Notes: generated from the sequence alone by a model not told the origin. A DNA stretch of 64,000 bases from Opitutus sp. GAS368 (GCF_900104925.1 NZ_LT629735.1:3145001-3209000); one strand, 5' to 3'. Positions 36,387-46,091 are shown, counted from the stretch's first letter. Translations and numbers: made by a program.

Positions 36387-36852
36387 ATTTCTTCAAACGG
36401 TTCGGGCAGCGGCCGGACTGGCGGAAGGCGATGCACTGCGCGCTGACCTGCAGGCGTTGCGAGACGGGCTTGAGGCCGAGCTTGAGCGAGACGGTGCTGC
36501 CATACCATTCCATGAACGGAGCGCTGATTTCGAAGATCTTGTCACAGTCCACGCAGACCACCTGCGCGACCTGGGTGTTCCCGTTGCCGGCGGGCAGGTA
36601 GTATTTCTCGCCGGAGCCGATATCCACCTCCCGCAGGATGTGGCTCCCGGTCATCAGGGGCAGGGTGCGGTAGACGGTAGCGCGCGACACGGAGTCGTCG
36701 ATCTTCCGGGCGCAGTCGAGCAGCTGCTCGGCGGTGAAGTGCTCTTTCTGGCCGAACGCGGCGTTGAAGATCGCCAGGCGCTGGTCGGTCACGCGCAGGC
36801 CCTTGTCGGCGAGGTAGGCTTGGAATTTTTCGCGGGCGGCTTCGACACTCAC
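36385..36852 (-). CDS. Divergent Fur-family transcriptional regulator
   Basis: 155-aa Fur-like protein. The winged helix includes GLRVTDQRLAIFNAAFG and the recognition helix SVSRATVYRTLPLM (about 54-67). The structural zinc pair Cys100-x2-Cys103 (VCVDCDKIFE) is present and a second cysteine pair is Cys140 and Cys149 with wide spacing (CIAFRQSGRC). The His-rich HHDH motif that normally precedes the first pair is absent (GNTQVAQVV instead), so regulatory metal binding must differ or be lost. The start is GTG 36852. It is divergent from priA across a structured repeat. Its regulon is unknown. Confidence 0.85.
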   Translation of the reverse strand: MSVEAAREKFQAYLADKGLRVTDQRLAIFNAAFGQKEHFTAEQLLDCARKIDDSVSRATVYRTLPLMTGSHILREVDIGSGEKYYLPAGNGNTQVAQVVCVDCDKIFEISAPFMEWYGSTVSLKLGLKPVSQRLQVSAQCIAFRQSGRCPNRLKK

Positions 36853-37166
36853 TGACGGGAATGTCGTCGCGGGCGGCTCCGCCTGTCAAAAGGAAAGTGG
36901 GGGGAGAGTTTTTGACCACCAATGGGTTTCGCCAACGGCGAAACCTACACTCACCCCTTCGCCTGATCGGCTCCGGGGTTTGATTTGGTGTCGGCTAATC
37001 GCCGACAGGGAGATCGCCAGCGATCAGCAGGCGCCAAAACCAACTTTGGCGACGATTAGTCGCCAAGCACATGTAAGGTTTCGCCGTTGGCGAAACCCAT
37101 TAGTGGTTAACAAGGTTTGGCTGAAAACACGTTGCTTCGCCCCCTTGTCCGGCCTCACTTGGGGCG
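36853..37166. other. Divergent fur-like/priA intergenic region
   Basis: A 314-bp gap almost filled by the compound inverted repeat at 36912-37110. The remaining 55 bases on each side would have to hold the promoters. No clear -35/-10 pair or Fur box was recognised. Confidence 0.5.
36912..37110. repeat. Compound MITE-like inverted repeat with nested hairpins (family F)
   Basis: Terminal arms of about 35 bases (left core TGGGTTTCGCCAACGGCGAA, right core TTCGCCGTTGGCGAAACCCA) are near-perfect complements. Between them are TCGGCTAATCGCCGA (36991), GATCGCCAGCGATC (37012) and TTGGCGACGATTAGTCGCCA (37046). The whole is 199 bp without an open reading frame. Confidence 0.85.
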
Positions 37167-39398
37167 ATGATCGTGGGCGTCCAGCCGCTGGCGGGTTTCG
37201 ACAAGCTCCTGCACTACACCGTGCCGGAGACCTTGCGCGCCGCCGTGCGCGTGGGGTCGCTGGTGCGCGTGCCCATCATGAACCGCTCGCACCTGGCCCT
37301 CGTGCTGGAGAAGGACACGATTCCCGACGTGCCGCCGGCCAAGCTTAAGGCCCTGAGCGGCATCCTGCACGAATTCCCGGCGCTGACGCCCGACCTGCTT
37401 GAGCTGGCGCGCTGGATGCACAGCTACTATGCGGCGCGGATGGAGAGTGTGCTGGAGGCCATGATCCCCGCGGCGGTGCGCGACGGCTCGCGGCTCAAGT
37501 CCGAGAAATACCTCGAGGTGGTCCGCCTGCTGGCGCCGGACGAGCACGCGGCCCTGGCCAGGAAGGCCCCCAAGCAGGCGAAGCTCTACGATTTCCTGAG
37601 GCAGCAGTTTCAGCCGCAGAAGAAATCGCTCGTGCTGGCCCGGCTCGGGTCGACCGCCGCGGTCGTCAACGCCCTGGTCCAGCACGGCCTCATCCGCGAG
37701 GAGGAGCGCCACGTCGAGCGCGTGGCCTACGCCGACAACTGGACGGGCGGCGAGATCGTCACCGGCCTGCCGCCGAAGCTCAACGACGAGCAGGCCGCCG
37801 TGGTGTTCTCCGTCGCCGAGAGCCTGGAGAAGAGGAAATTTGCCGTGCACCTGCTGCATGGCGTGACCGGCTCGGGCAAGACCGAGGTCTACCTCCGCGC
37901 GGTCGAGCAGGTGCTCGCGGCCGGCGGCAGCGCCATCTATCTCGTGCCCGAGGTCGCGCTGACGCCGCAGACGGTGGCGCGGCTGCGCGGGCGCTTCGAG
38001 TCGGCCGGACACAAGACGGTGGTCTGGCACAGCCACCTCGGCGAGGGCGAGCGGTTGGACGGCTGGACGGCCTTGGCGTCGGGTCAGGCCAGGGTGGTCG
38101 TCGGCGCGCGGTCGGCGGTGTTCGCGCCGGTAAAGGATTTGCGGCTCATCGTCGTGGATGAGGAGCACGAGCCGGCCTACAAGCAGGACGAGACGCCGCG
38201 CTACCACGGGCGCGACGTGGCCGTCTACCGGGCCAAGCTCGCGCATGCGGTCTGCCTGCTCGGCTCGGCGACGCCCTCGCTCGAGTCGTTCGCCAACGTG
38301 AAGGGCGGCAAATACCGGCTCAACACGCTGACGAAACGCGTGGACGACAAAAAGATGCCGGACATCCAGATCGTGGACATGCGCATCGAGGTGATGCGAT
38401 CACGCGGCATGGTGACCTTGTCGCGGCTGCTGGTGGACCACATGCACCAGCGTTTCGCCCGAAAGGAGCAGATCATCCTTTTCATCAACCGCCGCGGTTA
38501 CTCGTCGAGCATGCAGTGCCGGAAGTGCGGCCACGTGGAGGAATGCCCGCATTGCAGCGTGGCGATGACCTACCACCGGGCCGACGAAACCCTGAAGTGC
38601 CACCTGTGCGGCCACCAGCGAGGCGCGCCCGTGGCGTGCCCGGCGTGCGCGGCGCCCGACATCCGCTGGCGCGGCCTTGGCACGCAGCGCGTCGAGGAGG
38701 CGGTGCGGCGCGTGCTGCCGCGCGCCCGGCTGGAGCGCATGGACACCGACACGATGTCCAAGAAGCACCGGTTCCGGCAGATCCTCGGCGACTTCCGGGC
38801 CGGCAAGATCGACATTCTGATCGGCACGCAGATGATCGGCAAGGGGCTGGACTTTCCCAACGTCACGCTCGTCGGCCTCGTGGACGCCGACCTGTCCATG
38901 CACGTGCCGGACTTCCGGGCCAACGAGCGCACGTTCCAGCTGCTCGTGCAGGTGGCCGGCCGCGCCGGGCGCGGCGACCGGGCGGGGGAGGTGGTCGTGC
39001 AGACATTCACGCCGAAGGCCGACGCCATCCAGTTCGCCAAGCGGGCGGACTTCGACGGTTTCGCCGAGGCGGAGCTGGCCGTGCGCAAGAAGTTCGCCTA
39101 TCCGCCCTACCGGCACCTCGTCCACCACCTCTTCCGCGGGCCGAACCCGGAGAAGATCCGGTTCTTTGCCGACCACTGGGTGAAACAAGTCGAGAAAACC
39201 CTGGGCGACGCCGTCGAGATCCGCGGGCCGGTGCCTTCGCCCATCGAGAAGGTGAAGGACGAGTATCGCTTCCAGGTCTGGTATTTCTGCGCCGGGGCCA
39301 CGAAGGTCGTGCCAGAGCTGGTGAAACTGCAAACGACGGTCAACTGGCCCGACGACGTCACCCAGGTGCTCGACGTTGACCCAATGAACCTGTTCTGA
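37167..39398 (+). CDS. priA: Primosomal protein N' (replication restart helicase PriA)
   Basis: 743-aa helicase. An N-terminal 3'-DNA-binding domain (about 1-100) precedes helicase lobes with GVTGSGKTEVYL (Walker A, about 232-243), VVDEEHEPAYKQDETPRYHG (DEEH box, about 330), and the zinc-binding region with paired cysteines from about residue 450 (QCRKCGHVEECPHC, CHLCGH, CPAC). The motor end has GTQMIGKGLDFPNVTLVG and VAGRAGRGDRAG. It reloads the replisome at stalled forks. The ATG at 37167 directly follows the structured repeat region. Confidence 0.97.
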   Translation: MIVGVQPLAGFDKLLHYTVPETLRAAVRVGSLVRVPIMNRSHLALVLEKDTIPDVPPAKLKALSGILHEFPALTPDLLELARWMHSYYAARMESVLEAMIPAAVRDGSRLKSEKYLEVVRLLAPDEHAALARKAPKQAKLYDFLRQQFQPQKKSLVLARLGSTAAVVNALVQHGLIREEERHVERVAYADNWTGGEIVTGLPPKLNDEQAAVVFSVAESLEKRKFAVHLLHGVTGSGKTEVYLRAVEQVLAAGGSAIYLVPEVALTPQTVARLRGRFESAGHKTVVWHSHLGEGERLDGWTALASGQARVVVGARSAVFAPVKDLRLIVVDEEHEPAYKQDETPRYHGRDVAVYRAKLAHAVCLLGSATPSLESFANVKGGKYRLNTLTKRVDDKKMPDIQIVDMRIEVMRSRGMVTLSRLLVDHMHQRFARKEQIILFINRRGYSSSMQCRKCGHVEECPHCSVAMTYHRADETLKCHLCGHQRGAPVACPACAAPDIRWRGLGTQRVEEAVRRVLPRARLERMDTDTMSKKHRFRQILGDFRAGKIDILIGTQMIGKGLDFPNVTLVGLVDADLSMHVPDFRANERTFQLLVQVAGRAGRGDRAGEVVVQTFTPKADAIQFAKRADFDGFAEAELAVRKKFAYPPYRHLVHHLFRGPNPEKIRFFADHWVKQVEKTLGDAVEIRGPVPSPIEKVKDEYRFQVWYFCAGATKVVPELVKLQTTVNWPDDVTQVLDVDPMNLF

Positions 39399-39418
39399 GT
39401 TCGGTCGCGCTGCTCGCT

Positions 39419-41653
39419 TTAGGGGGCGGTCAGGGTGAACGGGGCCGAGAGCGCGGCGTTGGAATCGCCGCCGACAAAGACGTCGAAGGCCCCAGGCTCG
39501 GGACCGAACGTCATGTCGGCCCGGCAGAACGCAAGGTCGGCGGGGGCGAGCCGGAAGCTGACTTCGCGGGATTCGCCGGCGGCGAGCGCGATCTTCTCGA
39601 ATCCCTTCAGTTCACGGACCGGCCGCGTGACTGAGCCCACGCGGTCGCGCACGTAGAGTTGCACGACCTCCTCGCCGGCGCGCGCCCCGGCATTGCGGAC
39701 GCGGGCGGTGACGATGAGCGCGGGGCCGCCGGGCTGGAGCACGGGCGCACTCAACCTGAGCGAGTCGTAGGCGAAGGTGGTGTAGCTCAGCCCAAAGCCG
39801 AAGCGGAAGCGCGGCGTGTTGGGGGTGTCGATGTAGTGGGAAAAATACTTGCCCTCCGGGTCCGTGGGCGTGGGCCGGCCGGAATTCTTGTGGGCATAGA
39901 ACAGCGGGATCTGGCCGACGGAGCGCGGCCACGTCACGGGCAACTTGCCGGAGGGATTATAGGCGCCGGTGAGGACATCGGCCAGCCCGGGACCACCCAT
40001 CGAGCCGGGGTGCCAGCCGACGAGGATGGCGTCGACCAGCGGGTCGACGGCCTCGAGGAGGAGCGGTCGCCCGGCCATCAGAAGGAGGACGACGGGTTTG
40101 CCGGTCGCGTGCAGTTCGCGCAACAGCGCCAGCTGCGGTCCGGAGAGGTCGAGCGAGGCGCGGCTGGTGCTTTCGCCGCTCTGGTTCGCGGTTTCGCCAA
40201 GCGCAGCAACGATGACATCGGCGCCGGCCGCGGCCTGGCGCGCGGCGGCAAAGCCGGAGGTGTCATCGCCCGTGGTCAGACAGCCTTGGGCGTAACGGAG
40301 CCGGGCACCCGGGAAAGCTTCGGCCAGCGCGGCGCGGAGGGTCACGACCTCGCTTCTCTCGCCGAGGCCGCTCCAGCAGCCGAGCTGGTCCCCGGCACTG
40401 TCCGCCAGCGGGCCGACAACGGCCACGGTGATCCCGCCGGCCTTGAGCGGCAGCACGCCGTTGTTTTTCAGGAGCACCGCGGAGCGGCGGGCAAGGTCCC
40501 GGGCGGCTTCGCGGTGGGCAGGGGCGAACAGCAGCGCTTTCTCCTGCGCCTCGTCGCAGTTGCGGTAGGGGTCCTCGAAAAGGCCGAGGCGGAACTTCGC
40601 GGCCAGCACCGCGCCGACGGCGGCGTCCAGCCGGGCCACCGGCACGGCGCCGCTGCGGACCAGTTCCGCCAGGTGCTTTTCGTAGCCCTGGGCCTCCATG
40701 TCGACATCGAGGCCGGCGAGGAAGGACTGGCGCGCGGCGTCGCGCAGGTCGGCGACGTTGCCGTGTTCGAGCATTTCGCTGATGCCCTGCCAGTCGGAGA
40801 TGACGAAGCCGCGGAAGCCCCACTCGCCGCGGAGCACGCGGTCGAGCAGGAAGGCGTTGGCCGTGCAGGGGGTGCCGTCGAGGTCGTTGAAGCCCGCCAT
40901 GAAGGTTGCGACGCCGGCGTCCACCGCGGCGCGGAAGGGCGGGAAATAAACGTCGCGCAGGACGCGCTCGGTCACGTCGGTGGTGAAGTAGTCGCGGCCC
41001 GCCTGGACGGCGCCGTAGGCGGCGAAGTGCTTGGCGCAGGCGAGAATGGTGCCGGGCGCGCCAAGCCGGTCGGTCTGGAAGCCGCGGACGCGCGCGCGCG
41101 CGATGGTGGAGCCGAGGAAAGGATCCTCACCGGCGCTCTCGGCGATGCGGCCCCAGCGCGGATCGCGGGCGATGTCGACCATCGGGGCGAAGGTCCAGTG
41201 TATCCCGGTCGCGGACGCCTCGATGGCGGCGATGCGCTCGGCCTGCTCGATGGCGCCGAGATCCCACGAGGCCGCCGTGCCGAGCGGAATGGGGAAGATC
41301 GTCCGGCAGCCATGGACCACATCGAGGGCGAAGAGCATCGGGATGTGCAGCCGGGACGATTCGACGGCGAGCTTCTGCCACTCGCGCGTCTTGGCCGCGC
41401 CATGGACATTCAGCATGCTGCCGGCGCCGCCGGCCTTGATCAGCGGGACGAGCTCGGCCTGCGAGCCCGGGCCGGTCAGAGTGTCGCGGCCGGAATACTG
41501 GACCAGCTGGCCGACCTTTTCCTCCAGGGTCATCCGGGAGAGGAGGTCGCGAACGCGGTCCTCGACGGGCAAGGTGGTGGGAGCGGTGGCGGGGCGGGCG
41601 ATCGGTAGGAGAACCAACATGCTGAGGGAGGGGAGAAGCAGGCGGAGATGCAT
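39419..41653 (-). CDS. GH3 beta-glucosidase, exported
   Basis: 744-aa glycoside hydrolase family 3 enzyme with a signal peptide (MHLRLLLPSLSMLVLLPIA). The N-terminal barrel has the nucleophile Asp287 in FVISDW, the KHF motif (ACAKHFAAYG, about 206-214) and DPRWGRIAES. The (alpha/beta)6 sandwich and a C-terminal fibronectin-III-like domain (GARAGEEVVQLYVRD) follow, giving BglX-like architecture. It should release glucose from beta-linked oligomers, here probably sophoro-oligosaccharides. It is the last gene of the glucan locus, 17 bp after the GH31 gene. Confidence 0.93.
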   Translation of the reverse strand: MHLRLLLPSLSMLVLLPIARPATAPTTLPVEDRVRDLLSRMTLEEKVGQLVQYSGRDTLTGPGSQAELVPLIKAGGAGSMLNVHGAAKTREWQKLAVESSRLHIPMLFALDVVHGCRTIFPIPLGTAASWDLGAIEQAERIAAIEASATGIHWTFAPMVDIARDPRWGRIAESAGEDPFLGSTIARARVRGFQTDRLGAPGTILACAKHFAAYGAVQAGRDYFTTDVTERVLRDVYFPPFRAAVDAGVATFMAGFNDLDGTPCTANAFLLDRVLRGEWGFRGFVISDWQGISEMLEHGNVADLRDAARQSFLAGLDVDMEAQGYEKHLAELVRSGAVPVARLDAAVGAVLAAKFRLGLFEDPYRNCDEAQEKALLFAPAHREAARDLARRSAVLLKNNGVLPLKAGGITVAVVGPLADSAGDQLGCWSGLGERSEVVTLRAALAEAFPGARLRYAQGCLTTGDDTSGFAAARQAAAGADVIVAALGETANQSGESTSRASLDLSGPQLALLRELHATGKPVVLLLMAGRPLLLEAVDPLVDAILVGWHPGSMGGPGLADVLTGAYNPSGKLPVTWPRSVGQIPLFYAHKNSGRPTPTDPEGKYFSHYIDTPNTPRFRFGFGLSYTTFAYDSLRLSAPVLQPGGPALIVTARVRNAGARAGEEVVQLYVRDRVGSVTRPVRELKGFEKIALAAGESREVSFRLAPADLAFCRADMTFGPEPGAFDVFVGGDSNAALSAPFTLTAP

Positions 41654-41670
41654 GGCGGGAGCAGGGAAAC

Positions 41671-43836
41671 TCAGGGTGTGAGGGTGAGCGTGACCGGCTG
41701 GCCGTCGCGCCCGGTGGCCTCGATGGTGCCGGAATCGGTGACAAGCTGGACCACCACGGGGCGCGACGGCCGCGGGCGGAAGCCCTCGGTGTGATCGACT
41801 GTGACCGTAACGGTCCGGCCCTCGCGAACGGCGCGGTAGGTCGTGAGAAGAAAATCACCCTTTTGGTAGCCGTAACCGTCGCCCGCATCCTCGTAGAGGC
41901 GGCCGGCGGCGCGGCCCTGGCCGTCGAGCGAGACCAGCAAGGTCAGCGGGTCAAGGGAGGTTTCGGCCGTGCTCTGGATCACGCGGCCCAGCGGCACGAT
42001 GGCGCCTTCCCGGATGCGAAGGTCGGGGTGGTATTTGTCCTTGGTGGAATTTTCCCCGACGAGGGAGACGGTGCGCCAGTTCCCGTGCGGCAAGGCGGGC
42101 TGGGCGGCCCACTTCGGCACGACGAGCAGATCGTCGCCGACGAGAAAGACCCGGTCCTCGGCGCGCAGGGCGGGGTCCTTCGGGTCGGCAAAGAATACCG
42201 GGCGCATGACCGGCTGGCCGGTGCGTGAGCTCTCCTCGAAGAGCGTGTAGTAATAAGGCAGGAGGCGGTAGCGGCGCTGCAGGGCGGTGCGGGCGACCGC
42301 CTCGACCTCGGGTCCGAAAGCCCAGGGTTCCTTGGGCGGCGTGGACTTCTCGGCGTGGGCGCGGCAAAACGGGAAGAACGCACCGACCGCGACCCAATTG
42401 CCCCAGAGTTCGGGCTCGGCCGTGCCGGTGAAGCCACCGAGATCGGGTCCGTTGAACGGCTGGCCGGAGAGCCCGAGGTTCAGCGTCATCGGGATCGCCA
42501 TGCGGAAATGCTCCCACGTCGACATGTTGTCACCGGTCCAGGTCGCCGCGTAGCGCTGGCCGCCGAGGAAGTTGGCGCGCGTGAGCACGAAGGGGCGCTT
42601 GCCGGGGTTGGCGGCCATGATGCCCTCGCGCGAGGCGCACGCCATCAGCATGCCGTAGACATTGTGGTAGCGGGCGTGCGTGCCGGGGGCGATGTCGCCG
42701 CCGCCGCGGTGCCAGTTGTGCGGCGGCATCGTGCCGCCGGGGACGTTGAAGACGGCGGGCTCGTTCATGTCGTTCCAGACTCCGTCCACGCCCGCTGCCA
42801 TGAAATTCTTGTAGAGGCCGGCCCACCAGGCGCGCGTCTCGGGGCGGGTGAAATCGGGGAAACGGCACTCGCCGGGCCAGACGTCGCCGGCGTAGGGCGC
42901 GTCAAAGGCGCCGTGGACCCACACGTCGGCGGCCGTGCCGGAGGTGTAGGTGGCGTCGGCCGGATCGGCCTTCACGCCGGGATCGATCATCCAGACGCTT
43001 TTGAAGCCGTGCTCGTGCAGGTAGGCGTTGAGGCCGCGCGGATCGGGAAACTCCTTCGGGCTGAACGTAAACACGCGGAAGCCGTCCATGTAGTCGATGT
43101 CCATCCAGAGGACGTCGCAGGGAATCTGCCGCGCGCGGAAGCTGTCGGCGATCTCCCGCACGCGCGCGGCGGGCTGGTAGGACCAGCGGCACTGCTGGTA
43201 GCCGAGGGCCCAGAGCGGCGGCAGGGGCATGTGGCCGGTGAGGCGGGCGAGTTCGCCCAGGACCGCCTGCGGGGAATCGCGGTCGATGACGAGGATGGGG
43301 AATGAGGGGCCGTCGCTGGAGAACTCGATGGAGCCGTTGAGGCTGAGCTCGGTGCCCCAGGTCGTGTCGGCGAGCACGCCAAAGGCCGAGCCGTCGGCGC
43401 GGACGGCGAGCACCCATGGGTGGGACTGGTAGAGTCTCAGGCCGGCGTTTTTCTCGTAGCGAAAGTTGTCGGTGTTCCAAAGCGTGACGGTCCGCCCGTT
43501 GCGCTGGAGCGGGCCGGTGACCTCGCCCGTGCCGTAAAGGCTGGTGCCGGTCTCGATGGCGATGGTGGCGCGGGTGCGGTTTTCGCTGAAGCTGAACTGC
43601 GGCGTCACGCGCCAGCCCGCCGGTAAGGCGCCGCCCGGCCGCGCCGGTTCCAGCAGCGCGAAGGAGTGCGGCACGCGCGCGGGCGGCAGGTCGGCCGGCA
43701 GGAAGAACGCGAGGCCGTCGCCGAGCGTCGCGGCGGTGCCGGTGGCGCGCGGGGCAAAGGTCTCCGCGCAGAGCGGAACGGCGAGGATCGCCAGGAGGGC
43801 CAGGGCAGACCGGGGGAGCAGATTACTGATCTTCAT
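41671..43836 (-). CDS. GH31 alpha-glycosidase, exported
   Basis: 721-aa family 31 hydrolase with a signal peptide (cleavage near PLCAET). An N-terminal beta domain (30-190) is followed by the catalytic barrel with nucleophile Asp356 in DGVWNDMNEPAVF and acid/base Asp436 in TWTGDNMSTW; WMDIDYMDGFRVF also fits alpha-glucosidase-type members. It hydrolyses alpha-glycosidic bonds, which is unexpected in a locus whose other enzymes are for beta-glucan. It lies eight bases after the GH144-type gene and 17 before GH3, so cotranscription is very likely. The substrate (alpha-1,6 branch or other) is not determined by sequence. Confidence 0.92.
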   Translation of the reverse strand: MKISNLLPRSALALLAILAVPLCAETFAPRATGTAATLGDGLAFFLPADLPPARVPHSFALLEPARPGGALPAGWRVTPQFSFSENRTRATIAIETGTSLYGTGEVTGPLQRNGRTVTLWNTDNFRYEKNAGLRLYQSHPWVLAVRADGSAFGVLADTTWGTELSLNGSIEFSSDGPSFPILVIDRDSPQAVLGELARLTGHMPLPPLWALGYQQCRWSYQPAARVREIADSFRARQIPCDVLWMDIDYMDGFRVFTFSPKEFPDPRGLNAYLHEHGFKSVWMIDPGVKADPADATYTSGTAADVWVHGAFDAPYAGDVWPGECRFPDFTRPETRAWWAGLYKNFMAAGVDGVWNDMNEPAVFNVPGGTMPPHNWHRGGGDIAPGTHARYHNVYGMLMACASREGIMAANPGKRPFVLTRANFLGGQRYAATWTGDNMSTWEHFRMAIPMTLNLGLSGQPFNGPDLGGFTGTAEPELWGNWVAVGAFFPFCRAHAEKSTPPKEPWAFGPEVEAVARTALQRRYRLLPYYYTLFEESSRTGQPVMRPVFFADPKDPALRAEDRVFLVGDDLLVVPKWAAQPALPHGNWRTVSLVGENSTKDKYHPDLRIREGAIVPLGRVIQSTAETSLDPLTLLVSLDGQGRAAGRLYEDAGDGYGYQKGDFLLTTYRAVREGRTVTVTVDHTEGFRPRPSRPVVVQLVTDSGTIEATGRDGQPVTLTLTP

Positions 43837-43844
43837 GAAAGGGT

Positions 43845-46091
43845 TTACTTGTCGGGTTGGAAACCGATGGCGCGGAGGGCGGGGGCGATCTCAGGGTTGG
43901 CCATGAAATTCCGCCAGACCAGGCCGGTGCGGTAATTCTCGATCATCACGACGATCGGCGCCTGGTTCAAGGCCATGTAGTCGGGGTCGAAGCGGTTCTG
44001 GGTCTCGTTGAAGCCGTCATAGAACCCGCCGGGACCCCAGATTTTCGGGCCGAGGTCGCGGTAGAAGTGGCGCAGTGCGGCCATCGACTCGTCGGGCGTG
44101 TAGGGCATCGAGGCGAGCGAGGCCATGACGTTGATGGTGCCGTTGTCGTCGCGCGGCAGGGCCCGGCCGCCGCCGCTGTTCACGCCGGCCGAACGGCCCC
44201 AGCAATCGGCGCCGTAGCCGGCGTATTTCCGGGGATTGTCGATGGCGTAGGCCTGCTGGATGAGCGCGATGGCGCGGTTGTTCTTGAAGTAGTTCGTGTA
44301 GCGGTCGCGGAGGCCGCGCGGGTCGAAGCCCATGAAGGAGAAATGCGTGAAGAACAGGTCGGCGCCGTTGCCCTCGCCGACCTCGAGCTTGATGCCGTAG
44401 TAGCTGTGCTCGTTGGTGAAATGGTCGCCCTCGGTCGTGCGGCTCCAGCCCTGGCGGTAGCGCACATGGCGGTCGGACTGCCCGGCCCAGCCGGTGTGCC
44501 ACATGCTGGCGGGCACGGGATGCGTGGGCGAGGCGATGGCGAGAAGATAGATGATCATCGTCTCGTTCCAGCCGATGAGCGGGTGGTTGATATGGAAGCC
44601 GTAGTCGGGCGACCAATGCCAGTAGAGCACGTCGCTGTCGGGTTGCTGGCGATACCAGTCCCACTCGACCTCGCGCCAGAGCCGGGTGGCGGTGTCGCGG
44701 ATCTCGCGCTCGGCCGGCGTGTCGCGATCGAAATACTGGCGGGCGGCGAGCAGGCCCTGGATCATGAAGGCTGTCTCGACCAGATCGCCGCCGTTGTCGT
44801 ATTTGCCGAAAACAGGCATGACCTTGCCGGTGCGGCCGTCGAGGAAGTGCGCCCAGGCCCCGTGGAAGCGGTCGGCCTTGGCGAGGAAGCGCACGATCTG
44901 CAGCATGCGGCCGGCGCCCTGCTCGCGGGTGATGAACTGGCGGTCCGTGGCCACGAGGAGGGCCATGACACCGAAGCCGTTGCCACCCACGGCCATCATG
45001 TTCGGATCGCCGGGCGTGATTTCCGGGGCCAGGCCGGCGTTGGGATGGCCGGCCTCCCAATAATAACGGAAGCAGCCCTCCTGCACCATCGTGAGGAGCT
45101 CGTCGTCGCTGAACTTGCGGGTGGTCGCCCCCGCGGCGTCCGAAAGCGCCGATTCGCTGCCCGCCACGTTGATGGCGCTGACCTTGTAGTAAGCCGGCAC
45201 CCCGGGCTTGCCGGTGAAGTCCTCGTAGCGCGTCCAGCTGCCGCGCTGGGTGCCGACGGCGGTGAAGTTCTTCCCGTCCCATGAGCGGTAGATGCGGTAG
45301 GCGAGCAGGTCGTCCGCGTTGCTGGCCCGCCAGGAAAGGTCGCAATGCTGCTCATAGCCCTTGGCCGCAAGGCCGGCTGGCGCGGCGGGCGTCGTCGTGC
45401 CGGCCGCGGCACCATCGATGATCATGAGATCATCCAGGTAGAGGGTGTGCGGCACGCCGTCATCGAGTCCTTGCGTGAACGTGACGCTGACCGCGTCGCG
45501 CAACCGGAACACACGGTCGCTGGTGTCATGAAAAATCGGATCGGTCCGGCCGAGGGGCAGTTTGACGCGGACCCACTGTCCGGCCGGAATGCGGGCACCG
45601 TCCCGCACGAGCGTGAGCGAATCCGACCCCAGGCCGGTGCGATCCTGCAGGAAAATCCGCGGCGAGTTGGCCTCGGTGATCTCGGTGTCGGCGTAGCACC
45701 AGAACGCGAGGGTGTCGCCCTGCAGCTCGAATTTGCGCCATTCATGCCACGGTGGCCGGAGGATGACGCTCCAGTCGCCGCCCGGGGCGGACTTCCATTT
45801 GAGGCGAAGCGCATTGGGCGGGCTGACGCAATGGTCGCTCGTGGCGGGGATGCGGTGGTTGACTTCCTCGAGCGTGCTCGGGGCGACGACGTAGGTCTCG
45901 CTGTGTGCGTAGGGGCCGTCTGTTGCGGCGTTATCGAAGAGCACGTGCTGGTCATAGAACGCCGCCTGCACGGTCAGAGCGCCAAGCAGGGCGAGCACGC
46001 CGAGGATCGCGCGGCGGAACCGGCGGAGGCCGTCCGGATCGAGGGGGAGGGGCGGATGCGGGAGAGTATTTTTAAGCAGGGAGGTATTCAT
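43845..46091 (-). CDS. Glucoamylase-like family protein, probable GH144 endo-beta-1,2-glucanase
   Basis: 748-aa from ATG 46091. An N-terminal hydrophobic anchor (about 28-43) is followed by a jelly-roll carbohydrate-binding-like domain (about 45-215), a fibronectin-III-like domain (about 225-320) and an (alpha/alpha)6 catalytic domain of the PF10091/GH144 type (325-748). It contains GFGVMALLVATDRQFITREQ, HINHPLIGWNETMI and the closing ENYRTGLVWRNFM. Characterised GH144 enzymes cut beta-1,2-glucan to short sophoro-oligosaccharides. The neighbouring GH94 and GH3 genes support that reading, but family assignment from motifs alone leaves room for another glucan. Confidence 0.82.
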   Translation of the reverse strand: MNTSLLKNTLPHPPLPLDPDGLRRFRRAILGVLALLGALTVQAAFYDQHVLFDNAATDGPYAHSETYVVAPSTLEEVNHRIPATSDHCVSPPNALRLKWKSAPGGDWSVILRPPWHEWRKFELQGDTLAFWCYADTEITEANSPRIFLQDRTGLGSDSLTLVRDGARIPAGQWVRVKLPLGRTDPIFHDTSDRVFRLRDAVSVTFTQGLDDGVPHTLYLDDLMIIDGAAAGTTTPAAPAGLAAKGYEQHCDLSWRASNADDLLAYRIYRSWDGKNFTAVGTQRGSWTRYEDFTGKPGVPAYYKVSAINVAGSESALSDAAGATTRKFSDDELLTMVQEGCFRYYWEAGHPNAGLAPEITPGDPNMMAVGGNGFGVMALLVATDRQFITREQGAGRMLQIVRFLAKADRFHGAWAHFLDGRTGKVMPVFGKYDNGGDLVETAFMIQGLLAARQYFDRDTPAEREIRDTATRLWREVEWDWYRQQPDSDVLYWHWSPDYGFHINHPLIGWNETMIIYLLAIASPTHPVPASMWHTGWAGQSDRHVRYRQGWSRTTEGDHFTNEHSYYGIKLEVGEGNGADLFFTHFSFMGFDPRGLRDRYTNYFKNNRAIALIQQAYAIDNPRKYAGYGADCWGRSAGVNSGGGRALPRDDNGTINVMASLASMPYTPDESMAALRHFYRDLGPKIWGPGGFYDGFNETQNRFDPDYMALNQAPIVVMIENYRTGLVWRNFMANPEIAPALRAIGFQPDK

